NCBI GenBank assembly: GCA_964617645.1
Contig: CAZTYE010000001.1
Coordinates: 310,001-374,000, forward strand
Reading direction: 5' to 3'
Length of the DNA: 64,000 nt
Source of the DNA: JADJGC01 sp964617645
Lineage (GTDB): Bacteria > Zixibacteria > MSB-5A5 > CAIYYT01
In this document: piece after piece, positions 25,545-36,100 of the stretch
Layout: every line of letters begins with the position of its first letter
Numbering within the stretch: position 1 is the stretch's first letter
Made by a program: the position numbers and the translations under genes
The notes under the pieces: generated by a model
What the model saw: only the letters and a program-made list of their open reading frames with translations
Databases searched by the model: none
What the model was told of the DNA's origin: nothing

Positions 25545-27158
25545 TTACCTTGTCGCCTCGACGACGACCTTATCGTAGTCATACGGGCCGTGACTGGGGA
25601 CGATGTCGGTGTCGAAATTCTCGGCCGGCGGCGGGGAAGTCGTCTCCCATTCGAGGGTCAGCGCGCCCCACGGATTATTGCCCGCCGGTTTACCGCGGAA
25701 TATGGCTTCGATCAGGTAATAGGCCATTACCAAAAAGCCCGCGCCAATAACGAATGAACCAATCGACGAGAACCCGTGCAGGCCCTGATATTCGGCCACA
25801 TAGGTGTAGTATCTGCGCGGCATACCCTTTGACCCAAGAATGAACTGCGTAAAGAAAGTCATGTTGAAACCAATGAAGATCAGCGCGCAAGCGATCGCCG
25901 CCAGTTTTTCGTTGTACATCCGTCCCCAGATTTTCGGCCACCAGTAATGGATTCCGGCCAGGAACGCCATGACTGTGCCGCCCATCATCACGTAATGGAA
26001 ATGCGCGACGACGAAGTATGTGTCGTGCAAATGAATATCCACCGAGAGCGCGCCGAGCATGATACCGGTGACACCGCCGATCGTGAACAAAAAGAGGAAA
26101 CTGAGCGTGTACAACATCGGCGCTTCCAGCGAGATCGAACCCTTGTACATCGTCGCCAGCCAGTTAAACACCTTGATGCCCGACGGAATACCGACGAGGA
26201 ATGTCAGGAACGAGAAGATAATCGCCGCCAATTCCGATTGGCCGGAAGTGAACATATGATGACCCCAAACGAGGAAACTCACCAACGCGATGCCCAGACT
26301 GGAAAACGCAATTGCCTTGTAGCCGAAAATTTTCTTATGCGAAAACGCCGATATTGTCTCGGAGATAATCGCCATGCCGGGGAGAATCATGATGTACACC
26401 GCCGGGTGCGAATAGAACCAGAAGAAGTGCTGATAAAGAACCGGATCGCCGCCTAAAGCCGGATCGAAAATTCCGATCCCTAAAGCGCGTTCGAGAATCA
26501 ACAGCACCAGCGTGATGCCGAGCACCGGCGTCGCCAGCACTTGCAGAATCGAAGTTGCGTAGATACCCCAACAAAACAGCGGCATCCTAAACCACGTCAT
26601 GCCCGGTGCGCGCAGCTTGTGAATCGTCACAATGAAATTCAGTCCGGTGAAGATCGAAGAGAAGCCGAGGATAAACACGCCCAGCGTCATCGGAATGACG
26701 GAAGTGCTCGTCGACGTTGAGTACGGCGTGTAAAACGTCCAGCCGGTGTCAACGGCGTTGGTGAAAGTCGAATAGAGCACGAATAGCGCGCCGAAGACGT
26801 AGATATACCAACTGGCGAGGTTCAGACGCGGGAAAGCGACATCCTTGGCGCCCAACATCAACGGCAGGATAAAATTGCCGAGCGCCGCCGGGATCGACGG
26901 GATGATAAACAGGAAAATCATCACGGCGCCATGCAGCGTGAAGAGCTTATTGTAACCGTCGGCGGTCACAATATCCTTTGCCGGCGTCAGCAGTTCCCAG
27001 CGCAGCAGCAGGGCGAAAACGCCGCCGACCAAGAAAAAGAACATGATCGCGAACAGGTACATCAGGCCGATGCGCTTATGGTCGCGCGTCAGCAGCCACG
27101 ACTTCAAACCCTTCGGATCATTCAGATAGTTGCGTTGCGGAATTGCGTTATCGCTCAT
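25545..27158 (-). CDS. coxA: Cytochrome c oxidase subunit I
   Basis: 537 residues with about twelve membrane segments. It holds the low-spin heme a and the heme a3-CuB centre where oxygen is reduced. Ligands are visible: HGAVMIFLFI for heme a, the Cu-linked His-Tyr pair in HPAVYIMILPG, HHMFTSG for CuB, and the two heme histidines in VVAHFHYVMMGG. The K/D channel region (LASWYIYVFGALF, NAVDTGWTFY) is of the A-type heme-copper oxidase family. It lies between coxB and coxC on the same strand. Confidence 0.95.
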   Translation of the reverse strand: MSDNAIPQRNYLNDPKGLKSWLLTRDHKRIGLMYLFAIMFFFLVGGVFALLLRWELLTPAKDIVTADGYNKLFTLHGAVMIFLFIIPSIPAALGNFILPLMLGAKDVAFPRLNLASWYIYVFGALFVLYSTFTNAVDTGWTFYTPYSTSTSTSVIPMTLGVFILGFSSIFTGLNFIVTIHKLRAPGMTWFRMPLFCWGIYATSILQVLATPVLGITLVLLILERALGIGIFDPALGGDPVLYQHFFWFYSHPAVYIMILPGMAIISETISAFSHKKIFGYKAIAFSSLGIALVSFLVWGHHMFTSGQSELAAIIFSFLTFLVGIPSGIKVFNWLATMYKGSISLEAPMLYTLSFLFLFTIGGVTGIMLGALSVDIHLHDTYFVVAHFHYVMMGGTVMAFLAGIHYWWPKIWGRMYNEKLAAIACALIFIGFNMTFFTQFILGSKGMPRRYYTYVAEYQGLHGFSSIGSFVIGAGFLVMAYYLIEAIFRGKPAGNNPWGALTLEWETTSPPPAENFDTDIVPSHGPYDYDKVVVEATR

Positions 27159-27171
27159 GCTCGCGTCTCAC

Positions 27172-28116
27172 TCACTTCAGTGATTTGATATACTCGATCA
27201 GGGCGTCGAGCTGTTTGTCTTTTAGCAGCCCCTGGTAAGTCGGCATCACCGGCTGATAGCCTTTGACGACCTTAGCTTTCGGTTCGAGGACTGATTCCCG
27301 GATGTAATTCTCATCGACGATAACGCTCTGACCGCCCTCGAGTTCCACATTGTGGCCGAAAATGCCCCTGAATGTCGGTCCCGTTCCGGACTTGCCGTCG
27401 ATCGAGTGACAGGTGATACACGCCTTCTGCGAATACAGCCGCGCGCCGTAATCGACGGTCGACTCTCCGGCCGCCGGCCCCGACAGCGCCTCGATCCACT
27501 TGGTGTAGTCGGCGAGTGAAGTCACCCGCACTTTGCCGATCATCTCAGAGTGTTTCGTGCCGCAGTACTCGGTGCAGAAGAGGTTATAGGTGCCGGTGTC
27601 GGTAGCCTCAAACCAGGCAATCGTATAACGGTTCGGCAGCACGTCCATTTTGATACGGAAATTCGGCACGAAGAAACTATGAATCACGTCTTTCGACGAC
27701 ATCAGCAACTTGATCGGGCGGTCTTCCGGCACAACCAGTTCGTTGACCGTTGAGGCGCCGTCCGGATAATCGAAGGACCAAAACCACTTTTGACCGGTGA
27801 CTTTCACCTGCATGGCCTCGGCAGGCACCACGTGCGCGCGCAAAAAGCCCTTGAAGCCCCAGGCGAAGATGATAAAGGCAACGATGGTCGGAATCACCGT
27901 CCAGGTGATCTCCAGGGCGGTGTTGTGCGCCACACCCGAAGTCAATCCGGCCTTGCCGCGACGACGATAGCGGATCACGAAGAGCACGATTGCGGCGGTG
28001 ACAATCGCCAGCAAGACTGTCGACGAGTAATAGATAAAGTTGAAGAGCGCGTCGACATCCGGCGCAACCGTCGAATGCGGCGGCGGTAAGAATAAGCTTC
28101 CTGTCTTCTCGTCCAT
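27172..28116 (-). CDS. coxB: Cytochrome c oxidase subunit II with fused cytochrome c domain (caa3 type)
   Basis: 314 residues: two membrane helices (residues 25-105), a cupredoxin domain with the complete CuA site (CTEYCGTKHSEM), then a C-terminal cytochrome c domain with CITCH and a methionine ligand in PVMPTY. This makes the enzyme a caa3 oxidase that takes electrons through its own heme c. That suits direct docking to alternative complex III, whose genes precede it. There is no obvious lipobox or long signal sequence; the N-terminus begins MDEKTGSLFLPP. Confidence 0.94.
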   Translation of the reverse strand: MDEKTGSLFLPPPHSTVAPDVDALFNFIYYSSTVLLAIVTAAIVLFVIRYRRRGKAGLTSGVAHNTALEITWTVIPTIVAFIIFAWGFKGFLRAHVVPAEAMQVKVTGQKWFWSFDYPDGASTVNELVVPEDRPIKLLMSSKDVIHSFFVPNFRIKMDVLPNRYTIAWFEATDTGTYNLFCTEYCGTKHSEMIGKVRVTSLADYTKWIEALSGPAAGESTVDYGARLYSQKACITCHSIDGKSGTGPTFRGIFGHNVELEGGQSVIVDENYIRESVLEPKAKVVKGYQPVMPTYQGLLKDKQLDALIEYIKSLK

Positions 28117-28137
28117 GGCTCTCCGTTACAATCCCAA

Positions 28138-28950
28138 TCAGGCCGCGAGTTTCACGACGCGGCGGCGTTCACGTCCCCAAAGAATACCGAGGAACGCACC
28201 CAAGATCAGCAGCGTGGCGACGCCGCCCAGTTTCATGACATTACCGGCGAAGACGACATAGCCTTTTGCCGCCGGATCATAGTGATAGCAATAGAGAATC
28301 AGCCGGTCGATCGTGCTGCCGATTTTGCCCTGCGAGGCCTCGATCAGCGCAAACTTTAGATCGCGCGCCTTGAACTCCAAACCGTAAAGGTAACGCGAGA
28401 TGACGCCATCTTCCGTCAACACAAACGCTCCGGCCGGATGCGCATACTCCTTGCTGATCTCGTCGTAGTAATACATGAAACCGATGGCATTGGCCAGTGC
28501 GCGCGACTGCGTCGAATCGCCGACATGAAAGCGCCAACCGTTGTTCCGACCTTTCTCACCGAGATTGTCCATATAGCGCGAGCGCTTGCCGTCCGCGAGC
28601 ACAGGGGTCTCGTTGGGGTTGATGCTCACGGTCAGAATGGTGAAGTCTTTTTCGGGCGTCAGGCTCATCTCGCGAATTCCATCGGAAAGGCCATTGAGCA
28701 CCATCGTGCAGAGCATCGGGCAATTGTAATAGGCCAGTGTTACGATCACCGGTTTGCCTTGATGAAAGTACTCCGCCAGTTGCACGGTATCGCCGGTGTC
28801 GTTGACAAATGTCAGATCGAGCGGAATGCGTTCGCCGAGATGCTCGATGATGTCGATCTTGCGCAGCTCCGGCACATCGTCTTTCAGCACCTGCGCCGCG
28901 GCGACGGAACCTATCAGCAGGCTGCTTATGATCACCTGAGCCGCTTTCAT
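28138..28950 (-). CDS. SCO-family copper protein with C-terminal membrane anchor
   Basis: 270 residues: a cleavable or anchoring N-terminal signal (VIISSLLIGSVAAAQV), a thioredoxin-fold domain with CPMLC and a histidine in YAHPAGAFVL, and a C-terminal membrane helix (GGVATLLILGAFLGILWG) followed by an Arg-rich tail. This layout matches the Sco-like protein found just upstream of coxB in many caa3 operons. It should load copper on CuA. Its ATG overlaps the end of the small upstream gene by four bases. Confidence 0.87.
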   Translation of the reverse strand: MKAAQVIISSLLIGSVAAAQVLKDDVPELRKIDIIEHLGERIPLDLTFVNDTGDTVQLAEYFHQGKPVIVTLAYYNCPMLCTMVLNGLSDGIREMSLTPEKDFTILTVSINPNETPVLADGKRSRYMDNLGEKGRNNGWRFHVGDSTQSRALANAIGFMYYYDEISKEYAHPAGAFVLTEDGVISRYLYGLEFKARDLKFALIEASQGKIGSTIDRLILYCYHYDPAAKGYVVFAGNVMKLGGVATLLILGAFLGILWGRERRRVVKLAA

Positions 28951-29306
28951 TGCGGGACCGCCGCGCTGCGTTGCGTGGAAAACATTTTATTGGCATAGAG
29001 CTGCATCGCCTGATCAATCGGGATGCGATAAATGCCGGCCTTGGGATCGAGTAGCTTGTATGTTGTCAGCGCTTCGTCCTCACGGGCGCGCAGATCGCGC
29101 AACATCGTGTTCGGCGGCGCCAGTTGCAGATCGGTCTTCATGGTTTCCGACGTGTGGATGAACAACTCATCGACGAACACGACCGACAGTATGATGCCGG
29201 CCACGACGGCCACCGTGAGGATACTCGTCCACAGGATATTGACATCCCGGCGTTCGTATCCGCTCTTGGCGTCGGGCGTATGAGATTGGTGCGCGTCGTG
29301 ACTCAT
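28947..29306 (-). CDS. Small single-span membrane protein of the ACIII-caa3 operon
   Basis: 119 residues from ATG at 29306. There is a polar N-terminus, one membrane segment (VNILWTSILTVAVVAGIILSV), and an outer domain that ends in a segment (AGIYRIPIDQAMQLYANKM) also seen in proteins next to act/cox genes. No cofactor motif is present. It sits between actF and the Sco gene with a four-base overlap to the latter, so a role in assembly of the oxidase or the supercomplex is likely but unproven. Confidence 0.7.
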   Translation of the reverse strand: MSHDAHQSHTPDAKSGYERRDVNILWTSILTVAVVAGIILSVVFVDELFIHTSETMKTDLQLAPPNTMLRDLRAREDEALTTYKLLDPKAGIYRIPIDQAMQLYANKMFSTQRSAAVPQ

Positions 29307-29319
29307 CAAAACTCAATTC

Positions 29320-30504
29320 CTAATGGTTGACGAATTTGATCGAAGCCGCCAGCTTCGGATCGCCCACCGGCACCGCCGGCGCAGCGGTAAACCGCCGCCA
29401 GAAGTACCACATAAAGATGCCGCCAATGCCCATCATCGTTGTCAGATCCATCCAAGAAAAGTGCGCGCCGTGATGCGACAGATTGGGCAGCACCAGCCAG
29501 TATAGGTCGACGAAGTGAATAATCAACAACCAGACCGCGATAAACATCAGCATGCCCGGGCTGCGTTTCGCCGCGCGGGTAATCAGCAACAAGAACGGCG
29601 CGACGAAGTGCCCGAAAACGATCGCCAGCGTGACATACTTCCACGAGCCTTCCCAGCGCTCCAGATACCAGATCGTCTCCTCGGGGATATTCGCATACCA
29701 GATCAGGAAGTATTGCGAGAAGGCCATGTACGCCCAGAAGACCGTGAAGGCGAACATCAGCTTGGCCATGTCGTGATAGTGTTCGACGGTAATGACATGA
29801 TTGAGCACGCCCTTGCGCGCCATGATCACAACCAAGACGATCGATAAGGCCATCACCGCCATTGCGGACCCGGCGAAGTAGTAGGCGCCAAAGATCGTCG
29901 AGTACCAATGCGCGTCGAGCGACATGATCCAATCCCACGCTGCAAAGGTGGTCGTGATCGCGAAGAGGATCACACCCGGCGCGCTGAGCATGCGCACCTT
30001 CTTGGTCACTTCCGGCGAATGGCCGGCATCCTGCTGCTGCGAAACTTTGTAAAGCCGGAGCGCCAGAAACGTCCAGATGCCGAAATAGATTAATGTGCGA
30101 ATCAAGAAGAACGTCGGATTGAGGAAACTCTCCTTCTGGGCGAGCAGGTGATCGGCGCTCGCGTACGCCGAATCCGACCACTTGTACAAATTGCCCAGTC
30201 CGAATGCGATCGGCAGGAAGAACACGATCATGATCGGGAGCGTGTACATCACGGTTTCGGTCAAGCGGCGCAACACGACGCTCCACGAAGCGTTGACCAG
30301 ATGATGAATCATCGTGAAAAACAGCCCGCCGAGTCCGATCGAGACCCAATAGGTGAACGCAGTCAGATAAGAGTAATAAAACTGCTTGGTATCGACGAAA
30401 GCTCCGGCTGCGGATGCTACCAGTCCGACCAGACCAACGCCGAGCATGATGGATCCGAACTTGCCGGGATCGGTGAAGCGATATGTCTGCGCGTCTAATT
30501 TCAT
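29320..30504 (-). CDS. actF: Alternative complex III membrane subunit ActF
   Basis: 394 residues with about ten membrane segments and no heme or FeS motif. ActF is homologous to ActC/NrfD-type quinol-binding subunits and is part of the membrane arm of alternative complex III. Typical pieces are GLGGLFFTMIHHLVNASWSV, SAPGVILFAITTTFAAWDW, YYFAGSAMAVMA and FSQYFLIWYANIPEETIW. It lies 11 bases after actE and 13 before the small membrane protein. The functional quinol site is thought to lie in ActC; ActF is structural. Confidence 0.9.
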   Translation of the reverse strand: MKLDAQTYRFTDPGKFGSIMLGVGLVGLVASAAGAFVDTKQFYYSYLTAFTYWVSIGLGGLFFTMIHHLVNASWSVVLRRLTETVMYTLPIMIVFFLPIAFGLGNLYKWSDSAYASADHLLAQKESFLNPTFFLIRTLIYFGIWTFLALRLYKVSQQQDAGHSPEVTKKVRMLSAPGVILFAITTTFAAWDWIMSLDAHWYSTIFGAYYFAGSAMAVMALSIVLVVIMARKGVLNHVITVEHYHDMAKLMFAFTVFWAYMAFSQYFLIWYANIPEETIWYLERWEGSWKYVTLAIVFGHFVAPFLLLITRAAKRSPGMLMFIAVWLLIIHFVDLYWLVLPNLSHHGAHFSWMDLTTMMGIGGIFMWYFWRRFTAAPAVPVGDPKLAASIKFVNH

Positions 30505-30515
30505 CGTTTCATTAC

Positions 30516-31142
30516 CTACTTGATCGTCCCGCGCAGTTCGGTCGGCAGGTCATCGAGCGTTGCATGCTGGCTCAGTTCCAGAGCCCGGAAATAGGCGACG
30601 ATCGCCCAGCGGTCGGCGACTGAAATCTGGTGTTTATATGACGGCATATTGCGAATGCCGTTCGTGATGACATCGTATATATGCCCGTCCGGAGCCAGGC
30701 GGATGCGCTCTTCATGAAAACTCGGCGGCGGCAGCATGCCGCGCTGCACGACGATACCGCGGCCATCGCCGATGCGGCTGTGGCACGGGGCGCAGTAGAT
30801 GTTGAAGCGTTCCTGGCCGCGTTGAAGCAGTTCCATAGTGACCGGAACCGGAATTTTAGCGATCAGGCTGTCGCGCTCGTCGCGACCGCGGTAGTAAGCG
30901 TTATCATCATATAGTTCGCCGCGGGCGACGGTGCCGGCGACCGGTTTGCGCATCGCCATACCGTCGGCGAAGAACTGGCTCTCGCCCTGCGGGACGTACT
31001 TTTCCTGCCGATCCATATTCGGGTTCAGATGCACCGGAGTATTTTCCGAAGGACGACCGCGCACGCAACCGAGTTGCAGCGCCGAGACCAAGCCCAACAG
31101 CGCCAGCGCCGCGATCAACCGCGAGAGGCGATGCGTCGTCAT
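30516..31142 (-). CDS. actE: Alternative complex III monoheme cytochrome c subunit ActE (lipoprotein)
   Basis: 208 residues. A lipobox-like signal ends in ALQLGC, so the protein is probably lipid-anchored outside the inner membrane. The heme c motif CAPCH sits in ERFNIYCAPCHSRIGDG, with a methionine ligand likely in RNMPSYKHQI. ActE passes electrons from the pentaheme ActA towards the oxidase. Its ATG overlaps the actD stop by four bases. Confidence 0.9.
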   Translation of the reverse strand: MTTHRLSRLIAALALLGLVSALQLGCVRGRPSENTPVHLNPNMDRQEKYVPQGESQFFADGMAMRKPVAGTVARGELYDDNAYYRGRDERDSLIAKIPVPVTMELLQRGQERFNIYCAPCHSRIGDGRGIVVQRGMLPPPSFHEERIRLAPDGHIYDVITNGIRNMPSYKHQISVADRWAIVAYFRALELSQHATLDDLPTELRGTIK

Positions 31143-31687
31143 TCTTTCACCTCGATCGTCTCGATCTTCTGACCGCCGATTCTCTTGAGGAATTCCTGGA
31201 TGCTGGGCAGGTCGAATTTCGGATCGGATGCATCGATGCTGACAAAAAAAGCGTCATCGGAAAAGCGCCGGAAATTCTCCGACTCGAAGAGCGGATGGAA
31301 TAGTTGCGGCAGACGGTTCAAGACGAACATACCGAAAGTCGCCGTGATCGCGGACGCCAGAACCGTGATCGCGAAAATCGGCGGCGCGTACGCTTGAAAA
31401 CTCCAGATCGGTTTGCCGGAGATCACATGCGGGTAGTCGGTCACCGTCGCCCAATAGAGGAACGCCGCGAAGCCGCCGAAAGTTAGGAGCGCCATCGTAC
31501 CGATGATAAAACCGAGTGGTGACCGACGCAGCCCCATCGCTTTGTCCATGCCATGAATCGGAAACGGCGAATGACAATCGAATCTGCTGAAACCGGCGTC
31601 GCGCACTTTTTCGGCGGCATGAATCAAGTCCGCCGGAGTGGCGAACTCGGCCACGATGGCTTTGATCCGTGCGGTGGCAAGGCTCAT
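31139..31687 (-). CDS. actD: Alternative complex III subunit ActD (DUF3341)
   Basis: 182 residues. It begins with a cytoplasmic alpha/beta stretch (IVAEFATPADLIHAAEKVRD, FDCHSPFPIHGMDKAMG), followed by two membrane helices, and ends with DDAFFVSIDASDP, the DUF3341 pattern. It is a structural subunit linking the membrane arm of the complex. Four-base overlaps with actC and actE show tight coupling. Confidence 0.9.
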   Translation of the reverse strand: MSLATARIKAIVAEFATPADLIHAAEKVRDAGFSRFDCHSPFPIHGMDKAMGLRRSPLGFIIGTMALLTFGGFAAFLYWATVTDYPHVISGKPIWSFQAYAPPIFAITVLASAITATFGMFVLNRLPQLFHPLFESENFRRFSDDAFFVSIDASDPKFDLPSIQEFLKRIGGQKIETIEVKE

Positions 31688-33129
31688 GAGTTTGCTCCTC
31701 CCAAGGCCGGGTCGATTCCCAAATTCGGTCGGGTTTGTTCTTTAGCCGGAGCCGGAGCCGCGGTTTCCGGGTGCGCATGATGCGGATCGGCTTGCGGCAG
31801 CACGGCCTTGATCTCGGTCATCGAGATCATCGGCAGGAAGCGCAGGAAGAGCAGGAACAGCGTGAAGAAAAGCCCGAACGAGCCGATCATTGTCATCGCG
31901 TCCCAAATCGTCGGCCAGTACCAGCCCCACGAAGACGGCAAGAAGTCGCGCGTCAGGGTCAGGAGGATGACAAAACGCTCGAACCACATGCCGACGTTGA
32001 TCAAAATCGATGCGATGAACATCCACACCAAGGACGTGCGGAAGCGCTTGAACCAGAAAAATTGCGGGACGACGACGTTGCAGGTGATCATTGTCCAATA
32101 CGCCCACCAGTACGGCCCAAAGGCGCGATTCAAGAATGCGAATTGTTCGTAAGGATTCGCCGAATACCAGGCGATGAAGAACTCGCAGCCGTACGAATAG
32201 CCAACCATCATGCCGGTTACGAGCATGATCTTGTTCATCTTCTCGAGGTGATTCATCGTAATGAAATTCTCGAGCTTGTAAACCTTGCGGGCAATCAATG
32301 CGAGCGACATGACCATCGCGAATCCGGAGAAAATAGCGCCGGCGACAAAGTAAGGCGGGAAGATCGTGGTATGCCAGCCCGGCAGCACTGACGTTGCAAA
32401 GTCGGTCGAGACGATCGAGTGCACCGAAAGCACCAGCGGGGTCGAGATGCCGGCGAGAATCAGATAAGCCAGCTCGTAGTGTTGCCACTGGCGATTGCCG
32501 CCGTGCCAGCCCAGCGCGAAGATGCCGTAGAGGATTTTGCGTGCTTTGGTCTTGGCCCGGTCGCGCAATGTTGCCAAGTCCGGCACCAAACCGACATACC
32601 AGAAGAGCAATGAGCAGGTGAAATAAGTACCGACGGCGAACGCATCCCACAACAGCGGGCTGCGGAAATTCGGCCACATCGACATCTGATTCGGGATCGG
32701 CATCACCCAGTAGAGAAGCCAAGCGCGGCCGACGTGAATCGTAGGGAAGAGCAGCGCGCAGATGACCGCGAAAATCGTCATGGCCTCAGCGAAGCGGTTA
32801 ATCGATGTCCGCCAGCGCTGTCTGAACAAGAATAGAATTGCGGAGATCAGCGTGCCGGCATGGCCGATACCGACCCAGAACACGAAGTTGACGATATCAA
32901 ACGCCCAGCCGACCGGCTGGTTGTTACCCCAAATACCGATGCCTTCATAGACGAGATAACCGACGGTGCCGAGTAGCATCATCAAGATCGAGGCCGACAA
33001 GCCGAACAAAAGCACCCAGCCCATCTTGGTGCGGTCTTCGACAATGCCGCTGATGTGCCGCGTCACCGAACCAAAAGTCTGGTTGCCGGTGATCAGAGTT
33101 TCGTGGTGGCTGTCGCTGTGCGCGCTCAA
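31684..33129 (-). CDS. actC: Alternative complex III quinol-binding subunit ActC (NrfD-like)
   Basis: 481 residues starting at TTG (33129), ten membrane segments. It is the NrfD/PsrC-family subunit thought to oxidise menaquinol. Characteristic stretches are FVFWVGIGHAGTLISAILFL, FPTIHVGRAWLLYWVMPIPN, FRSPLLWDAFAVGTYF, and LEKMNKIMLVTGMMVGYSYG. The C-terminus is a Pro/Ala-rich tail. It lies 18 bases after actB. Confidence 0.93.
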   Translation of the reverse strand: MSAHSDSHHETLITGNQTFGSVTRHISGIVEDRTKMGWVLLFGLSASILMMLLGTVGYLVYEGIGIWGNNQPVGWAFDIVNFVFWVGIGHAGTLISAILFLFRQRWRTSINRFAEAMTIFAVICALLFPTIHVGRAWLLYWVMPIPNQMSMWPNFRSPLLWDAFAVGTYFTCSLLFWYVGLVPDLATLRDRAKTKARKILYGIFALGWHGGNRQWQHYELAYLILAGISTPLVLSVHSIVSTDFATSVLPGWHTTIFPPYFVAGAIFSGFAMVMSLALIARKVYKLENFITMNHLEKMNKIMLVTGMMVGYSYGCEFFIAWYSANPYEQFAFLNRAFGPYWWAYWTMITCNVVVPQFFWFKRFRTSLVWMFIASILINVGMWFERFVILLTLTRDFLPSSWGWYWPTIWDAMTMIGSFGLFFTLFLLFLRFLPMISMTEIKAVLPQADPHHAHPETAAPAPAKEQTRPNLGIDPALGGANS

Positions 33130-33147
33130 GCTGATTTTTCCTCTTCT

Positions 33148-36100
33148 CTAACCATGATGACCGTTGATTCCACCCGGCGCCGTGACCAGTTCCGGATGCG
33201 GGTTGCGGATTTTCGCCAGATAGGTCAGGCGAGGTTTTACGTTTAGTTCGGCCAACATTGCATAATTGCGATTCTGCGCTTTCTTCTTGTTCACGGCGCT
33301 TTCGGGATCGTTGATGTTGCCGAAAGTGATTGCCCTGGTCGGACACGCCTGCTGGCAAGCGGTGACGATTTCGCCGTCGCGAATCGCGCGGTCTTCGAGT
33401 TTGGCCTTGATTCGGCCTTCGCTGATCCGCTGCACGCAGAAGGTGCATTTCTCCATCACGCCGCGGAAACGCACGGTGACATCGGGATTCATCGCCATGC
33501 GCACGATTTCCGGGGTGTCCTTGGTGAAATTGAAATAGTTGAACCGGCGCACCTTGTACGGACAGTTGTTCGAGCAATAACGCGTGCCGATACAGCGATT
33601 GTAGATCATCACGTTCAGGCCTTCATTGTCGTGCACAGTCGCGGCCACCGGACATACTTGCTCGCAGGGGGCGTTTTCGCAGTGCTGGCACATGACCGGC
33701 TGGTGGACAATCGCGGCGTCGTCGATTTCGCCGGAGAAATAGCGGTCAATGCGCAGCCACTGCATTTCGCGGCCATTGCCGACCTGCTTTTTGCCAACGA
33801 TCGGGATGTTATTCTCGCTCTGACAGGCAACTGTGCACGCACCGCAGCCGATACAGCTATTCAGATCAACCGCCATGCCCCACTGGTAGCCCTCAGTGTA
33901 CTGCTTTTCATCGAACAATGACTTGAGCGGCGGGTGCTCGACCATTTCTTGCGCGAAGGTCGGATGCTTGCGATAGTCGTCGAGATGCGCTTCGCGCACC
34001 AGCGGACGACCCTCCATCGACCAGTGATCCTGCGACGAAATGAGCGGGTATTCGCGGTTGAGTATCGTAACGCCGGCGCCGCTTGCCAAATAGAATGAGC
34101 CGGAAGTCGTTAGCGGATAGGCATTGAATCCGGCGCCGGTGGCCACGCGACCGAAACGTTCGCGGCCGTAACCCAAGTCCAGCGCAATGGTATCGTCGGC
34201 TTGCCCCGGGACGATCCAAACCGGCACCTCGATTGACCGCCCGGCTGCGGTCAACTGCACGAGATCGCTGCTCTTGACGCCGAGTTTCTTGGCGGTCGCC
34301 AGCGACATCGTCGCCGCGTTGTCCCAGGTGAGTTTCGTGATCGGGTGCGGCATCTCCTGCAACCAGCCGTTGTTGGCGAATCGGCCGTCGTGGATTTGCG
34401 GCGAACAGCAGAGCACAATTTCGATGCCGTCGCTTGAACTGCCCAATCCGGAAACTATCGCGTTGATATTGGTTCCGATTGCCGGCGCGGCAATCTCCGG
34501 TAACGATGACTCGGCCAAAAGCCCATCATGCAGAACCCGGCGCCACGACTTCTCGAAGTTACCGGGAAGCAGCGCCGACCAGGTTTTGCGCACGATATCG
34601 TAGGAGCGAACTTCTTCGCCCGTGTTAATCAAATGAAGCAGCTCAAGCGCTGAATGGCCGCCGAAAAGAGGTTCGATCATCGGCTGAATCACCGACGCGG
34701 TGCCGTCGATAGAGCGGGCGTCGCCCCACGACTCCAGATAGTGCGCCGCCGGCAGGTGCCACAGGCACGCGCGTGAGGTGTCGTCGCGGTAGAGCGACAG
34801 ATGAACGGTGGATTCGACCTTTGCCAGCGCACTCTTGAAATTGAGGTCGGCGGGCGCATTATGCACCGGATCACCGCCAATAATGATTGCGGCGCCAACC
34901 TGCCCGGCCTGCATCTTCTGCGTCAATGACAGCAGCGCCGCCCGATTGGGCAGCTCAGCATCGTTCGACTCGCGATACTTCACGGTTGTGCCGATGTTGC
35001 CCAGCGCTTCATTGAGCGCATAGACAAGCGCATGTACCGCCGCCGGCTGCCGATGTCCGGCGCAAACCAGCGAGCGGCCGCGATGCTTGATCAAATCGGA
35101 TGCAACAACGCGTAACCACTTCTTGTCGAAGGATTGGTTGACAAAATCGCCGAGCATCGCCGCGATAGGCGTCGCGTATCCTTGGTTATTCATTTCCAAA
35201 ACCACTGCGGCCGCGAACGCGCCGATCGCACTTGTCTTTACTCGCAGACGGTGATCCGCCATCGAACCGGTTAGACTGTACACGCCTTCCGCGACATACA
35301 GGCGGTTCATCTGATCGGTTTCGCTGTTGACGCGCCGACCCTCGGCGTAACCGCGCGCGGCATTGACATTGTCCGATTCCGTCTTGAGGAAATCGCAATC
35401 CAGCGAAAGGATGACGTCGGCATTCTCGAAAGTATACATCGGCTGGAGAGTTCTGCCGGTCGCCAGCTTGACGCCCTCATAGATATTTTCATCACTGACC
35501 GCTTCGTAAGTTACCCACGAGGCCAGCGGATACTTCGATTTGAACTCGCCCGCCAAACGCGCCAGAGTCGGCGAAGCAAAGGACTCGGAAATGATTGCGA
35601 GGCCGGCGCCCTGCGCGGCGGCGAATTTCGGCATCAATGTGCGCCACGCCGCGACAAAATCCGCCCACTGCCGCTCGGCGCCCTTCTCGAAGGCGCGCTG
35701 CGAACGGTCGGGATCGTAGAGGCCGAGAATGCTGGCCTGCAGATAAGCATTCGTGGCGCCACGACTGGCGGGATGAAGCTCGTTGCCTTCGATCTTGGTT
35801 GGGCGGCCCTCATGATTTTCGACTAATACGCCGTAGGCCGACAACCCGAGCGGCATTGTTGTCGCGTAGTGCTGCGCAACTCCCGGGATGACGTTTTCGG
35901 GCGCAGTGACGTAGGGAAGAATCTTCTCGACCGGCTTGCGACATCCGGCCAGCCCGGCCAGCGCCAGCGAGGCGCCCATCAGGCTGAGGAATTGCCGGCG
36001 CGACACCAGGTCTTTTAGTTCCGACGCGCCGTCCGGGAATTCCTTCTGCAGAAACTCGCGGAATTCCGGCGTGTCCGCCAACTGGTTCAACGAACGCCAA

